Shown piece after piece: positions 49,089 to 58,695 of a stretch of DNA of 64,000 bases; position 1 is the first letter of the stretch; every line of letters starts with the position of its first letter. Position numbers and translations under genes: made by a program. Under the pieces are notes generated by a model. It saw only the letters and a program-made list of their open reading frames with translations. It searched no databases and was not told where the DNA came from. Source of the stretch: Caldisericia bacterium (lineage in GTDB: Bacteria; Caldisericota; Caldisericia; JAAYUI01); the NCBI GenBank assembly GCA_017999835.1, contig JAGNLA010000005.1:1-64000 (forward strand). Direction: 5' to 3'.

Positions 49089-50528
49089 TTAGATCTTGAG
49101 CCTTGGGTCGATTGCATCACGGAGTCCATCGCCCATGAAATTTGAGGACAGCGTGACAAGGAAAATCATCAGACCCGAGAAAATGGATGGCCATGGCTGA
49201 GACATGAAGTATTGTCTGGCTTCGTTGATGATTCCACCCCAGGTTGGCGTTTCGATAACATTAATGCCAAGACCAAGGAAAGACAGTGATGATTCAGACA
49301 TGATTACGCCACCAATCGAAATTGTCATGGAGACAATGATAGGCGCAATTGCATTGGGGAGCATGTGTTTGAACATTGTGCGCCAGTCTGATGAACCGAT
49401 TGCCCTTGCGGCCTCTGCGTATTCAGTTTCTCTGATGGACAAGAACTGTCCTCGTATCATTCTTGTGGTGCCTGTCCAACCAAAAACAGTCAGGATAAGA
49501 ATGAGTACTATTGGCGACCCATTACCTAGGAATGCAGACAAAACAAGGAGGATTGGAAGTTGAGGGATTGAACCTAATATTTCAATGATTCTCTGAATGG
49601 TCGCATCTATGAAACCACCATAGAATCCAGCTATAGAACCAAGAATGATTCCAATAAGCGTTGAGAGTAGCACCGTTACAAGTGAGACAAACAATGAAAT
49701 CCTTGCTCCAAACGCAAGCCTTACCAGAACGTCATGACCTGAGCCATCTGTTCCAAGCACATGCATTGGCGCCTGTCCAAGATCTTCATCCTGTGGTCCT
49801 TTATAGATCACATTCCCGTTATCATCCTTAATTTCTACAATTTTTGAATCAATTTCCGTAAAAGGAGTGGGTTTGTAGAGGTCAATCTGCTGGTTGAGCG
49901 ACTTGTGATATTTGACCAGTCTTGCTCTCGAAACAAAGAACTCATTTACATCACCATACACATTGATCGGTTTGTTTTCTGAATCCCTGATGATATTGTT
50001 GGCTTCGTCTCTCTTGATGGACACTTTTCTGTCCAATGACGCAACCCTGCCGTATTCTTTGAGTGATGTTACATATTTGTCTTTATACGCCTTCGTCTGT
50101 CCGGTTACCTTGTCAACATATGTCGAATTAAACGTTTCCATGTTGATGGTCGCATAACCGGTGCTGAGCGCTTTTTTGTAATCATCCTCTGTTGCAAAAT
50201 TGAACCAGAATGCAGGTCCACCAGGATAAACGGTTGGATCATCCCATTTGTCATCGTCAATCCTGACAGCTACGCCAGGATATGTGAACGGAAGGTGTTT
50301 TGGTTCGCCACCAGCATACTTTATTGGGTAGCCGGTCATTAATTCAAACAATGGTGCACAAATGGCCATCAGAATCATTAATATCAGAATGACAAAACCA
50401 AAAACTGCCATTTTGTGTCTTTTGAACCTGCTCCAGACCATTCCCGCAAAGGAATAGGTCGATGCTGAAAGGATTTCCTGCTCGTTCGGATTTTCGATGA
50501 CTGTTACTTTTTTCTTTTTATCTGCCAT
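49089..50528 (-). CDS. dppC: DppC/OppC-type permease with very large extracytoplasmic insertion
   Basis: A 479-residue permease; relatives are near 300. A charged N-terminus (MADKKKKVTV), TM1 at about 40-61, then some 190 extra residues (about 62-250) before the core starts at HVLGTDGSGHDVLVRLAFGARISL. The EAA loop EYAEAARAIGSSDWRTMFKHMLPNAIAPI is normal. The insert contains YPGGPAFWFNFATEDDYKKAL and VDKVTGQTKAYKDKYV. It differs in sequence from the insert of the second permease at 42480, but lies at the same place. GAGGTGAGAG precedes the ATG. Confidence 0.9.
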   Translation of the reverse strand: MADKKKKVTVIENPNEQEILSASTYSFAGMVWSRFKRHKMAVFGFVILILMILMAICAPLFELMTGYPIKYAGGEPKHLPFTYPGVAVRIDDDKWDDPTVYPGGPAFWFNFATEDDYKKALSTGYATINMETFNSTYVDKVTGQTKAYKDKYVTSLKEYGRVASLDRKVSIKRDEANNIIRDSENKPINVYGDVNEFFVSRARLVKYHKSLNQQIDLYKPTPFTEIDSKIVEIKDDNGNVIYKGPQDEDLGQAPMHVLGTDGSGHDVLVRLAFGARISLFVSLVTVLLSTLIGIILGSIAGFYGGFIDATIQRIIEILGSIPQLPILLVLSAFLGNGSPIVLILILTVFGWTGTTRMIRGQFLSIRETEYAEAARAIGSSDWRTMFKHMLPNAIAPIIVSMTISIGGVIMSESSLSFLGLGINVIETPTWGGIINEARQYFMSQPWPSIFSGLMIFLVTLSSNFMGDGLRDAIDPRLKI

Positions 50529-50536
50529 CTCTCACC

Positions 50537-51505
50537 TCACGACAATGAAATCTTCGGATCGACAAGAGCGTATACTATGTCGGCCAGAATCAGCGAAATC
50601 AGCGAAAGGAATGTGATCAGGGTAAAGTTGCTCATCGCTACAGGAATGTCTTTGTCCATCAACGCCTTAAACATCATTTTTCCAATTCCATTAAGGTTGA
50701 ATATTTGTTCCATGATAACCGAACCGCCAATCAACGCAGGGAGGACGAATGTCATGATAGTGACGATCGGAATGAGTGCATTTCTGAGTGCGTGCTTGTA
50801 GAATACTTTATTTTCTGCAAGACCCTTTGCTCTTGCTGTCCTGATGTAATCCATCTTGACAACTTCAAGGATTGATGAACGCATGTATCTTGACATACCA
50901 GCAGCACCGCCAAGTGTTCCCATTAATATAGGAAGACAGTAGTTTCTGGCATAGTCAAGGAATCTCATGAAAACATTCAACTGATCATGGTTCGACCAAA
51001 GGGCGAACCCTGCTGGAAGCCATTTTAGCGCCACCGAGAAGAGCATCATTAAAAGTAAGGCAAACCAGAAGCTAGGGACAGAGATGCCTATATAACTAAA
51101 GAATGTAACAACATAGTCAACGGTGGTGTTGTGCCTCCTTGCTGCAAATATTCCCAGCGGAATACCTACCAACAGTTCCAGAATGAGAACTGATATTGAA
51201 AGCGTCAACGTAACCGGTAGTTTTGAAGCCATCAAGCCCCAAACCGGCACCTTTTCGTAGATTGATTTACCCCAATCACCTTTGAAGATGATGTTTCTTG
51301 CCCATTTGAAATAGCCAACATACCAGGGATCGTTGAAACCAGCCCATTCCCTTTGTTTCATTATTTCATCCTTCATTTGCGGCTGTAAAACCATCAGCTC
51401 CTCGAAGGGGTCGCCTTTAAGCGATAGAACAAAGTAGATCAGACCGGTAAGCAGTATGAACATAAAAAAGAAGATTATTATTCTTCTAATGATATAATTG
51501 CCCAT
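50537..51505 (-). CDS. dppB: DppB/OppB-type permease
   Basis: A 322-residue six-helix permease. MGNYIIRRIIIFFFMFILLTGLIYFVLS is the first helix, DPFEELMVLQPQMKDEIMKQREWAG the family loop and DYIRTARAKGLAENKVFYKHALRNALIPIVT the ATPase-contact loop. A long loop of ~20 residues (KWLPAGFALWSNHDQLN) lies before helix 4. It follows an SLH-type binding protein gene after a perfect hairpin. Confidence 0.93.
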   Translation of the reverse strand: MGNYIIRRIIIFFFMFILLTGLIYFVLSLKGDPFEELMVLQPQMKDEIMKQREWAGFNDPWYVGYFKWARNIIFKGDWGKSIYEKVPVWGLMASKLPVTLTLSISVLILELLVGIPLGIFAARRHNTTVDYVVTFFSYIGISVPSFWFALLLMMLFSVALKWLPAGFALWSNHDQLNVFMRFLDYARNYCLPILMGTLGGAAGMSRYMRSSILEVVKMDYIRTARAKGLAENKVFYKHALRNALIPIVTIMTFVLPALIGGSVIMEQIFNLNGIGKMMFKALMDKDIPVAMSNFTLITFLSLISLILADIVYALVDPKISLS

Positions 51506-51528
51506 TCTTTTACCTTTCCATTAACATT

Positions 51529-51560
51529 GACATTGCCCTGACTAACGTCAGGGCAATGTC
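51529..51560 (-). promoter_or_regulatory. Perfect 14-bp intercistronic hairpin
   Basis: GACATTGCCCTGAC and its exact reverse complement around a TAAC-type loop, between the binding-protein stop and the dppB start. No U-run follows on the minus strand, so an RNA-stabilising or processing hairpin is likelier than a terminator. Confidence 0.75.
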
Positions 51561-51571
51561 TCATAGGTTAA

Positions 51572-53740
51572 TTATTTAATGATTTCCCTATACCACCATG
51601 CCGAGTTCCAGTTTGGAGTCATTTGAGAACCTGTCGGCTTGAAGTTTTCCAAATCAGTAGGGCAAACATCAACATCATACCTGTTGAACAATGGAATTGC
51701 CGGAACTTCTTCAGTCCAGATGGCTGACTGATTATCGTACACTGCCTGAAGTTCTTTTTCTGGGAGTTCCATTGTCATTTTTGTGCAAAGAGCATCATGT
51801 TCCTTTGATGATGGCCAGCCGCCAATGTTCTGTCCTTGCCAGAAGTTATCATTGGTAGGGATCTGATTTGACATGAAAAGGTTAGCATTTGGTCTGATTG
51901 GGTTTGATACCCAAGCGAATTCGACAATCTGCCATTCGTGACGAGTGAGGGATTGTCCAAAGAGTTCTTTTGCTGGGACGGGTTTTGTGACGATCTTGAG
52001 ACCGACACGAGCCCACATTTTCTGCATCTGTTCAATATTTTTTACACGGAATTCCTGTTCGGATGTTGTTTTGATTTCAAACATGAATGGCAGTTTTGGA
52101 TCTCCGCCTTTGCATCTGATCATTTCGGAACCGACTTTTGTAAGTGTCCATCCAGCTTCATCGAGAAGCTTTTCAGCCATTGCAGGGTCGTATGGGTATT
52201 TTTTTACAAGCGAATCGTTGTAATACTGTGATTTTGCTGGCATCCATGAATTTGATGGTGTAAAGACACCGTTTGAAACAACTTTGCAGAGTTCTTCCCT
52301 GTTGAGGGCGTAAAGCATTGCCTGTCTTACCCTTTTGTCGCCAAATACCCACTTGCATGCAGGTGTGTTTGGTGACAATGGGTCTGTGTCATATTGGTTA
52401 AGATCAAGGTGTTCCCATGATGTGCCTTCAGTGTAAACAAATTTGTACTGTGGAAGGCTTTGGGCAAGCCCTGATGCCTCGATTGGCGTGAATGCGTTTG
52501 ATACTATGTCAACAGAGTTGCTCTGAAGGTTGAGCCTGATTGTGTTGGTGTCGCTCATGAATCTTACAATGATTTTGTCTATCAATGGTTTGCAATATGA
52601 AGCTTTGGGGTTTGGAGCAAATTCGATGTGATCGCCACGATCCCATTTCACCATCTTATATGGTCCGGTAACGTAATCGATTCCATCCTGTCTGACGTTG
52701 AAATCTGCTGGATCGGTGTATAAATCCTGTTCAAACTTGGCCTGATAGCCATAGCTAAAATTAGTCCCCCATGTGGCATAGGCATATACTTCGTTCCACA
52801 CGGTTTCGATTGTGTATTTGTCAACTTTTCTGTATGAATCAATTTTCCATACTCCTGATTTTGAAGTATTAAGAATTCTTGGGCAAATACCTTCCTTGAC
52901 TGCATAAATGTATTCATCGGCTGTGAGCTCGTGGAGATTGTCCGGTTCGCCCTCATACATTGGATGCTGGTAAATGCCAGGTCTGATATGATAGGTTACA
53001 ATTTCTTTCTGTCTGCCTGTTGCCGGGTCATTGATGATTTTTACATCACCATTGTCGACTGACGGAACTCTTGTCAGATAAACAGGATAAAGTGTTGCAT
53101 CGTCACCATAGCTGACATCACCACCAAAAGAAAGGAACGTGACAAGCATCGTTCGTGAGAGTGCGTTTGACGTTGCGTTCATTGTTTCAGGTTCTTGTGC
53201 TGTTACAACAACAATCTGCTGACCCGGATCGGTGTTTGGCTGATACTTGAAGCGGTAGCAGAGGAATGCAACTTCGGCAAAGGTCGGAATTTCTTGCCAA
53301 CCGGTCATTCTGCCTTTTCTGTAGGTCATGAAGTCATATTTTGGCCTGTATGCCATGTTGATGTACGGCACATATTCCTCAGGAATTGTATCCTGATCAT
53401 TACTCATACACCATGCCGGGAACTTCATCTGTTCAAGATCAGCTGCCCATGCGCTGTTGTCAACTGCAACCTTGGTAAACTCTGCCCTATTGAATTTTGC
53501 AGCATCAATAGGTGAGATTGATTTACCAAGCGCCTTACTCAAGGCATCAACGGCAGCTTCAGATGTAACGGGTTTGTCCCATTCAGCTGTGTCGGTTTTT
53601 GGAAGAATCTGATCAGAGATCATCTTCTCAACATACTTGCTCGCCCAGTGCGTCTGTGTTGCGGCACTGATTGACGAAGCACCAAAAACCACCAATGCAA
53701 ATACGCCAACAATCGATAAAATCACTATGGTTTTTTTCAT
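51572..53740 (-). CDS. Oligopeptide-binding protein with N-terminal SLH-like anchor (paralogue A)
   Basis: A 722-residue exported protein. Signal MKKTIVILSIVGVFALVVFG, no lipobox. After it comes HWASKYVEKMISDQILPKT, the start of an SLH-type unit. FNRAEFTKVAVDNS and EEYVPYINMAYRPKYDFMTYRKG..PTFAEVAFLCYRF look like further diverged units, to about residue 160. Then family-5 binding protein (VVVTAQEPETMNATS; YHIRPGIYQHPMYEG). SLH units bind pyruvylated wall polymer, which CsaB at 10582 would make. AAGGAG lies ahead of the ATG. It is first in the run dppB-dppC-dppD-dppF. Confidence 0.88.
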   Translation of the reverse strand: MKKTIVILSIVGVFALVVFGASSISAATQTHWASKYVEKMISDQILPKTDTAEWDKPVTSEAAVDALSKALGKSISPIDAAKFNRAEFTKVAVDNSAWAADLEQMKFPAWCMSNDQDTIPEEYVPYINMAYRPKYDFMTYRKGRMTGWQEIPTFAEVAFLCYRFKYQPNTDPGQQIVVVTAQEPETMNATSNALSRTMLVTFLSFGGDVSYGDDATLYPVYLTRVPSVDNGDVKIINDPATGRQKEIVTYHIRPGIYQHPMYEGEPDNLHELTADEYIYAVKEGICPRILNTSKSGVWKIDSYRKVDKYTIETVWNEVYAYATWGTNFSYGYQAKFEQDLYTDPADFNVRQDGIDYVTGPYKMVKWDRGDHIEFAPNPKASYCKPLIDKIIVRFMSDTNTIRLNLQSNSVDIVSNAFTPIEASGLAQSLPQYKFVYTEGTSWEHLDLNQYDTDPLSPNTPACKWVFGDKRVRQAMLYALNREELCKVVSNGVFTPSNSWMPAKSQYYNDSLVKKYPYDPAMAEKLLDEAGWTLTKVGSEMIRCKGGDPKLPFMFEIKTTSEQEFRVKNIEQMQKMWARVGLKIVTKPVPAKELFGQSLTRHEWQIVEFAWVSNPIRPNANLFMSNQIPTNDNFWQGQNIGGWPSSKEHDALCTKMTMELPEKELQAVYDNQSAIWTEEVPAIPLFNRYDVDVCPTDLENFKPTGSQMTPNWNSAWWYREIIK

Positions 53741-53991
53741 AGCACTCCTTTCGATGATAGACCGGTATTGTGCTGACACCGATCAATGTTTCTGCTGACT
53801 TGCAACTACGCTGGATAAATCTATTTTCACTTAACTAGAAATAAACGGATTTATATATCCGAGCTTATATTACCTGTTTTGTAATAAACTACAAGTGTCA
53901 GTCAAAGGTCTCAACACGGTAACAGCAGCATTCCTTCGATAACGAAAGTCCGTGAAACATAAATATTTTCGGTTTATATTCGTAAAATAAC

Positions 53992-54028
53992 ATAAAAGCC
54001 TGACCCCTTCAAAGGATCAGGCTTTTAT
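53992..54028 (-). terminator. Terminator between the two SLH-type binding-protein genes
   Basis: A perfect 12-bp stem (ATAAAAGCCTGA with its complement) and a 13-base loop. On the minus strand the stem's own T-run is followed by GTTATTTTACG. It ends the transcript of the gene at 54067. The remaining ~250 bases before 53740 must hold the next promoter, but I see no convincing pair of boxes. Confidence 0.8.
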
Positions 54029-54066
54029 ATGCTACAAAACTCAACTGATGTTGAGCAACAATTGCA

Positions 54067-56238
54067 CTATTTCTGTGTTGTTTCGTAAATGTCTTTGTAC
54101 CACCATGCTGCATTCCAGCTGGTTGGCATGTTTGAACCTGTCGGTTTGTAGTTTTCAAGCTCAATCGGCGCAACACTGATCTGGTATGAGTTGAACATTG
54201 GGAGAATTGGAAGTTCTTCAGTCCAGATTGCAAGCTCTTTGTCAAACAAAGCCTGGAGTTCCTTGTCCGGGAGTTCCTGGCTTATTTCTTCACATATTTT
54301 TTCGTGTTCTGGACCTGCGTCCCAACCAACAAGATTCTGACCTGACCACATGTTGTCTTTAGTCGGGATGCTTTTTTTCATGAACATTTCTGCATTTGGT
54401 CTGATTGGGTTCGAAATCCATGCGAATGTGATGATGTCCCATTCGTGTCTTACAAGACTCTGGCCAAGAAGCTCTTTACCTGGAACTGGCACTGGATTGA
54501 TCTTGAGACCGACACGGCTAAGCATGTTTTTGACAAGTTCGGCCATCTGGATTGCCTGTGGGTTTTCAGAATTTGTTCTGAACTTGAAGTTGAAGGCCTT
54601 GCTCGGATCGTTTTTATAGCATCTGATTGATTCCCCGCCAATATTCATAAGCTTCCAACCTGCTTCTTCAAGGAGTTGCTCAGCCTTTTTGGGGTCAAAC
54701 GGATATTTTTTTATGGCTGCAGGATTATAGAATCTTGATTTTGGCGACATCCATGAGTCAGCAACCTTATAAATGCTCTGATTGATAGTTTTGTTGAGTT
54801 CTTCACGGTCAATGGCATAGAGCATTGCCTGTCTGACCCTCTTGTCGCCAAATGCCCAAAATAAACCAGGCTTATTCGGATTCTCAGGATCTTTGTCAAA
54901 GAGGTTAAGGTCAATATGACTCCATGAAGAAGCTTCTGTGAAGATGAATTTGTAATCCGGGAGGACATTTTTCAGATCTTTGTAGTCCATAGGAGTGATG
55001 CCGGCACAATCAACAGATCTTGACTGAAGATTAAGCTTGACTGTGTTTGTATCAGACATGAATCTGATGATGATCTTGTCCATAATCGGTTTTGAGTAAA
55101 TTGTGTATGGGTTTGGAGCAAACTCGATATGATCGCCCTTATCCCACTTTGCCATTTTGTATGGCCCGTTTTGATAGGCAATGAAGTCTTCTCTGGTGTT
55201 GAAGTCCTGTGGAGCAGTGTAGAGATCCTGCTCAAACACAGCCTGATATGTGTCGCCCCAGCCCCATGTGGCATAGGTGTAGACTTCGTTATATGTTGCT
55301 TCAACAGTGTACTTGTCGATTTTTTTGATCTCGTCAATCTTCCAGACACCTGACTTTGAGATTGCCTGAATTCTCGGAACAACCTGCAATTTCATGGTGA
55401 AGATGTAATCATCGGCTGTAACTTCGTGGAGTTTTTCCGGTTCACCCTCATACATCGGATGGTTGTACATGCCTGGTCTAATATGGTATGTTACCTTTTC
55501 TTTAGTTCTTCCAGTTGCTTGATCAGTAAAGATCACCACATCGCCATTGTCGATGGAAGGGACTCTGGTAAGTAGAACAGGGAACAATGCTGCATCATCA
55601 CCAAATGAAGTATCTCCGCCCCAAGAAGCAAACTGCCTGATAAATGACGAGGCTGCTGCGCTTGAAGTGAACGGATTGATAGTGTCTGGTTCAGCTGTTG
55701 TAACAATGGTGAGTGTTTGTCCTGCTTTTGTGTTTGGTGGGTGCTTGATGTGATAGGCAAGGTAAGCAAGCTCTGCATAGGTCATCGTCTTGTCCCAACC
55801 CGTGAGTCTGCCTTTTTTATAAGTTAGAAGGTTGTATTTTGGCCTGTAGGCAAGATTGAAGTAGGCAACATACTCTTGAGGAATGTTGAGCTCGTCATTG
55901 CTCATGCACCATGGTGCTCCTTCATTTGCTTCAAGTTCTGAGGACCATTGGCAATTGTCAACAGCAGCCTTGATGATGACAGCCCTTGTCAGTGGCTTCG
56001 AGACATCAAGTCCGGTATCCCTGCCGCAAGCTGCGTCAAGTGTACTCTTGACTGTTGCTGCATCGATATCACTATCCCAAGCAACTTTGTCCATTGTTGG
56101 CATGACCTTTTCGGCTACCATTTTTTCTACGTAAGTTTGTGCCCAATGCGGTATCTCGTCCGCCAAAGCCGTTGCTGCGGCTCCCAGAACGAGTAACGCT
56201 GCGCATGCAATCATCACTGGAACGATAAATTTCTTCAT
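54067..56238 (-). CDS. Oligopeptide-binding protein with N-terminal SLH-like anchor (paralogue B)
   Basis: A 723-residue close paralogue of the protein at 51572, sharing the signal-SLH-binding layout: MKKFIVPVMIACAALLVLG, then HWAQTYVEKMVAEKVMPTM, PLTRAVIIKAAVDNC and EYVAYFNLAYRPKYNLLTYKKG. The family-5 domain has YHIRPGMYNHPMYEGEPEKL and ends NAAWWYKDIYETTQK. The start is fixed by GGAAGGAG; a longer in-frame reading upstream is spurious. It has its own terminator and is therefore expressed apart from the permeases. Tandem duplication is the likely origin, giving two peptide specificities for one transporter. Confidence 0.88.
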   Translation of the reverse strand: MKKFIVPVMIACAALLVLGAAATALADEIPHWAQTYVEKMVAEKVMPTMDKVAWDSDIDAATVKSTLDAACGRDTGLDVSKPLTRAVIIKAAVDNCQWSSELEANEGAPWCMSNDELNIPQEYVAYFNLAYRPKYNLLTYKKGRLTGWDKTMTYAELAYLAYHIKHPPNTKAGQTLTIVTTAEPDTINPFTSSAAASSFIRQFASWGGDTSFGDDAALFPVLLTRVPSIDNGDVVIFTDQATGRTKEKVTYHIRPGMYNHPMYEGEPEKLHEVTADDYIFTMKLQVVPRIQAISKSGVWKIDEIKKIDKYTVEATYNEVYTYATWGWGDTYQAVFEQDLYTAPQDFNTREDFIAYQNGPYKMAKWDKGDHIEFAPNPYTIYSKPIMDKIIIRFMSDTNTVKLNLQSRSVDCAGITPMDYKDLKNVLPDYKFIFTEASSWSHIDLNLFDKDPENPNKPGLFWAFGDKRVRQAMLYAIDREELNKTINQSIYKVADSWMSPKSRFYNPAAIKKYPFDPKKAEQLLEEAGWKLMNIGGESIRCYKNDPSKAFNFKFRTNSENPQAIQMAELVKNMLSRVGLKINPVPVPGKELLGQSLVRHEWDIITFAWISNPIRPNAEMFMKKSIPTKDNMWSGQNLVGWDAGPEHEKICEEISQELPDKELQALFDKELAIWTEELPILPMFNSYQISVAPIELENYKPTGSNMPTSWNAAWWYKDIYETTQK

Positions 56239-56335
56239 GAAGCTCCTTCCAAAAATTGATGCATTTTTACCTAAAACCATACTAATCAAATAATATAACA
56301 TCTTTAGGTTTAAATGGAATAGGGGTCTGTCTGGG

Positions 56336-57268
56336 CTACCAGTTTGGGATGTCAATGCTCCACGAACCTGCAATTCTGATCTCTGGTTTCAATCTAACGT
56401 TGAATTTTTCATAAATTGTGTTTGTTACAAGCATCATGAGCTTCAAGGCTTCTTTTGAGTCTGAAGTGCCTGTGTTGACAAGAAAATTAGCGTGAAGCTT
56501 CGATACTTCAACTCCACCAACAGCGACTCCCTTTAATACGGCATCTTCAATCAACCTGCCAGCATAACCTGCTGGAGGATTTTTGAAAGCGCAGCCTGCA
56601 TTTGGCAGGTTGTAGGGTTGAGAGCTTGTCCGATACCTTGAAAGCAGGTCAACTCTGTCCTCAAGCCACGTTTTGTCAGCCTTGACCAACTTGAACCTGA
56701 CCCATTCAATCATGGCTCCTGTTTGCAAGACTATCGATGTGCGATAATCAAACCTCATCTGTTCATGATTCAATGTTTGCCTTTTGCCGTCAGCCATCAC
56801 GCAGCCGACCTCAAAAACTGACTGGCTTATGTAGGAGTTGTGTGTGCCGGTGTTCATGGCAACCGCTCCACCAACAGTGCCTGGGATTTTTGTCAGGAAC
56901 TCCAGCCCAGAATGGCTCATCTGAATTGATATGTTGACCGCATCGTTAAGAAGGAAACCTGAACCACATTTAATGGTGTCGTCTTCTTGCTCGGACCAGG
57001 CAAAACAACCATCAACGCATAGCACAATTCCTCGTATTCCAAGGTCACCGACAAGCAGGTTTGTTCCGGAACCGATGACTATCAATGGAATTGTGTTTGC
57101 CCGCGCAAACATCATCGTTTGAGCCACATCGTCAGCATCGACTGGATACAAAAGCGCATCAGCTGGACCGCCAAGTTTAAATGAGGTGTGGTCAGCCATT
57201 GGCTCGCCAAACAACACCTTACCCCTCACAACACTTGGCAGGCTTTTTAAAGAATCAAAACCGTACAT
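56336..57268 (-). CDS. murB: UDP-N-acetylenolpyruvoylglucosamine reductase
   Basis: A 310-residue FAD enzyme that finishes UDP-MurNAc. FGEPMADHTSFKLGGPADALLYP near 21-43, VIGSGTNLLVGD near 64 and GTVGGAVAMNTG near 128 line the flavin. The catalytic position in NAGCAFKNPP near 225 has Cys where the E. coli enzyme has Ser; both can donate a proton and Cys occurs in many MurB proteins. The C-terminal EIRIAGSW keeps the Glu. It follows murC after 17 bases and ends the cell-wall cluster. Confidence 0.94.
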   Translation of the reverse strand: MYGFDSLKSLPSVVRGKVLFGEPMADHTSFKLGGPADALLYPVDADDVAQTMMFARANTIPLIVIGSGTNLLVGDLGIRGIVLCVDGCFAWSEQEDDTIKCGSGFLLNDAVNISIQMSHSGLEFLTKIPGTVGGAVAMNTGTHNSYISQSVFEVGCVMADGKRQTLNHEQMRFDYRTSIVLQTGAMIEWVRFKLVKADKTWLEDRVDLLSRYRTSSQPYNLPNAGCAFKNPPAGYAGRLIEDAVLKGVAVGGVEVSKLHANFLVNTGTSDSKEALKLMMLVTNTIYEKFNVRLKPEIRIAGSWSIDIPNW

Positions 57269-57285
57269 TTAAGCTACGTTTTTTG

Positions 57286-58695
57286 CTAGGCTAGCAGATC
57301 AAGAATAGGTTTTGACAATGCCCTTACAGTTGTTGGACCTGAGAAGTAGATGATTTCATCTTTTTTCAATCCAGATTTCACCTGTGCCGGAACATCAACA
57401 ATTTTTGGCACGAGCACAATATCCATATCGGGATTTGCGTCTTTTATCTGTTTTGTCAGAACATTTATGTCGGAGTTCCAGAGGTTGTCTTCGCCAGATG
57501 GGTTTATCTCCGTGATGATGACTCTGTTGGCATAACGAACCGCCACACCATATTCCTTTGGTAGATAGAACACCCTGGAGTATCTCATTGGCTGAAGGAC
57601 CAGGCAAATCGGGTTCTCAGGGTAGTACGCTCTCAAAGTTTCAAGTCCACGGATCATTGCGGTTGGATGATGGGAGTAATCATCATAAAGCGGATGCCCG
57701 TTTGAAACACCCATCAGTTCTATTCTTCTTTGGGTTCCTGGGAAATCAGCAAGCATCGGCAAAGCATCCTTTGGCTCAATGCCAACTTTTACAAGGGCTG
57801 CCACAGCCGCCAGGGCATTCATCACGTTGTGCGCTCCTGGAACCTGCAGCTTCATCATGCCAACTGATTCACCCTTCCAGAACACTTCAGTTTCCGAGCA
57901 AAGGTTGTAGTTTTCCCTGTAAAATCTGGTCTGACCTGCACGAAGATGTGCCTGGTCTGACCTTCCGAAGGTGATTACGTTTTTGAAATGTGTGAGGTTT
58001 ATTGACAAAACGTTCTTGTCGTCGGTATTCAGAATCTGCCACCCACCACGGTCAAGTGACTGCTGGGCGTATTTTTCCATGTCGGCAACGAGGTTTTTGA
58101 TGTCAAAGTTGAAGTTTTCCATGTGGTCGTTGTCGATGTTGCCGACAATGGCAATGTCGACGTCAAAATGCAGGAAACTGTGGTCGTGTTCGTCTGTTTC
58201 AATGATGAAAGCTTTGCCATCTGTCCATTCTGCCTGGTCTTTGTTTGCCAGGTATGGCGAACCAAAATAGTATGTAGGATTCTGGCCAAGCTTCATGCAG
58301 ATGTGGGTTGCCATAGCAGTGGACGTAGTTTTGCCGTGAGTGCCGGCAACGCCGATAACGGTTTTTTCCTTGGTCAACAATTTGAAGGCATCGGCTCTGT
58401 GCAAAACTGGTATTCCACGTCTTCTGGCTTCTTCCAGTTCAGGGTTGTTCTGCCTGATTGCCGTTGAGTAGACCACCATGCATGGATTTTTGAGGTGTTG
58501 TGGGTTGTTGCCCTTTCCAACCTCCATGCCTTTTTTTACCAAGTCGTAGATTTCAGGTCTGTCATAATCAGTGTCTGAGCCTGTGACTTTGAAGCCTTTG
58601 CCCCAATAGAGCAAGGCCAGTCCGCGCATTCCAGCTCCACCAATACCAACAAGATGTATTTCCGATCCTTTCGGAAGATTGCTTATGTCGTTCAT
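57286..58695 (-). CDS. murC: UDP-N-acetylmuramate-L-alanine ligase
   Basis: A 469-residue Mur ligase adding the first amino acid. HLVGIGGAGMRGLALL near 15, ATP loop GVAGTHGKTTSTAMA near 115, the metal-site ETDEHDHSF near 165 and DDYSHHPTAM near 345 are all present. The start MNDISNLPKG overlaps the murG stop in ATGA with GGAGGTG ahead. An in-frame extension upstream of this ATG is spurious. Confidence 0.95.
   Translation of the reverse strand: MNDISNLPKGSEIHLVGIGGAGMRGLALLYWGKGFKVTGSDTDYDRPEIYDLVKKGMEVGKGNNPQHLKNPCMVVYSTAIRQNNPELEEARRRGIPVLHRADAFKLLTKEKTVIGVAGTHGKTTSTAMATHICMKLGQNPTYYFGSPYLANKDQAEWTDGKAFIIETDEHDHSFLHFDVDIAIVGNIDNDHMENFNFDIKNLVADMEKYAQQSLDRGGWQILNTDDKNVLSINLTHFKNVITFGRSDQAHLRAGQTRFYRENYNLCSETEVFWKGESVGMMKLQVPGAHNVMNALAAVAALVKVGIEPKDALPMLADFPGTQRRIELMGVSNGHPLYDDYSHHPTAMIRGLETLRAYYPENPICLVLQPMRYSRVFYLPKEYGVAVRYANRVIITEINPSGEDNLWNSDINVLTKQIKDANPDMDIVLVPKIVDVPAQVKSGLKKDEIIYFSGPTTVRALSKPILDLLA

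Noticed and set aside
56577-56620. MurB Ser-to-Cys change as an inactivating mutation
   Set aside because: Cys at this position is found in many MurB proteins and can serve as proton donor, so the enzyme is probably active.
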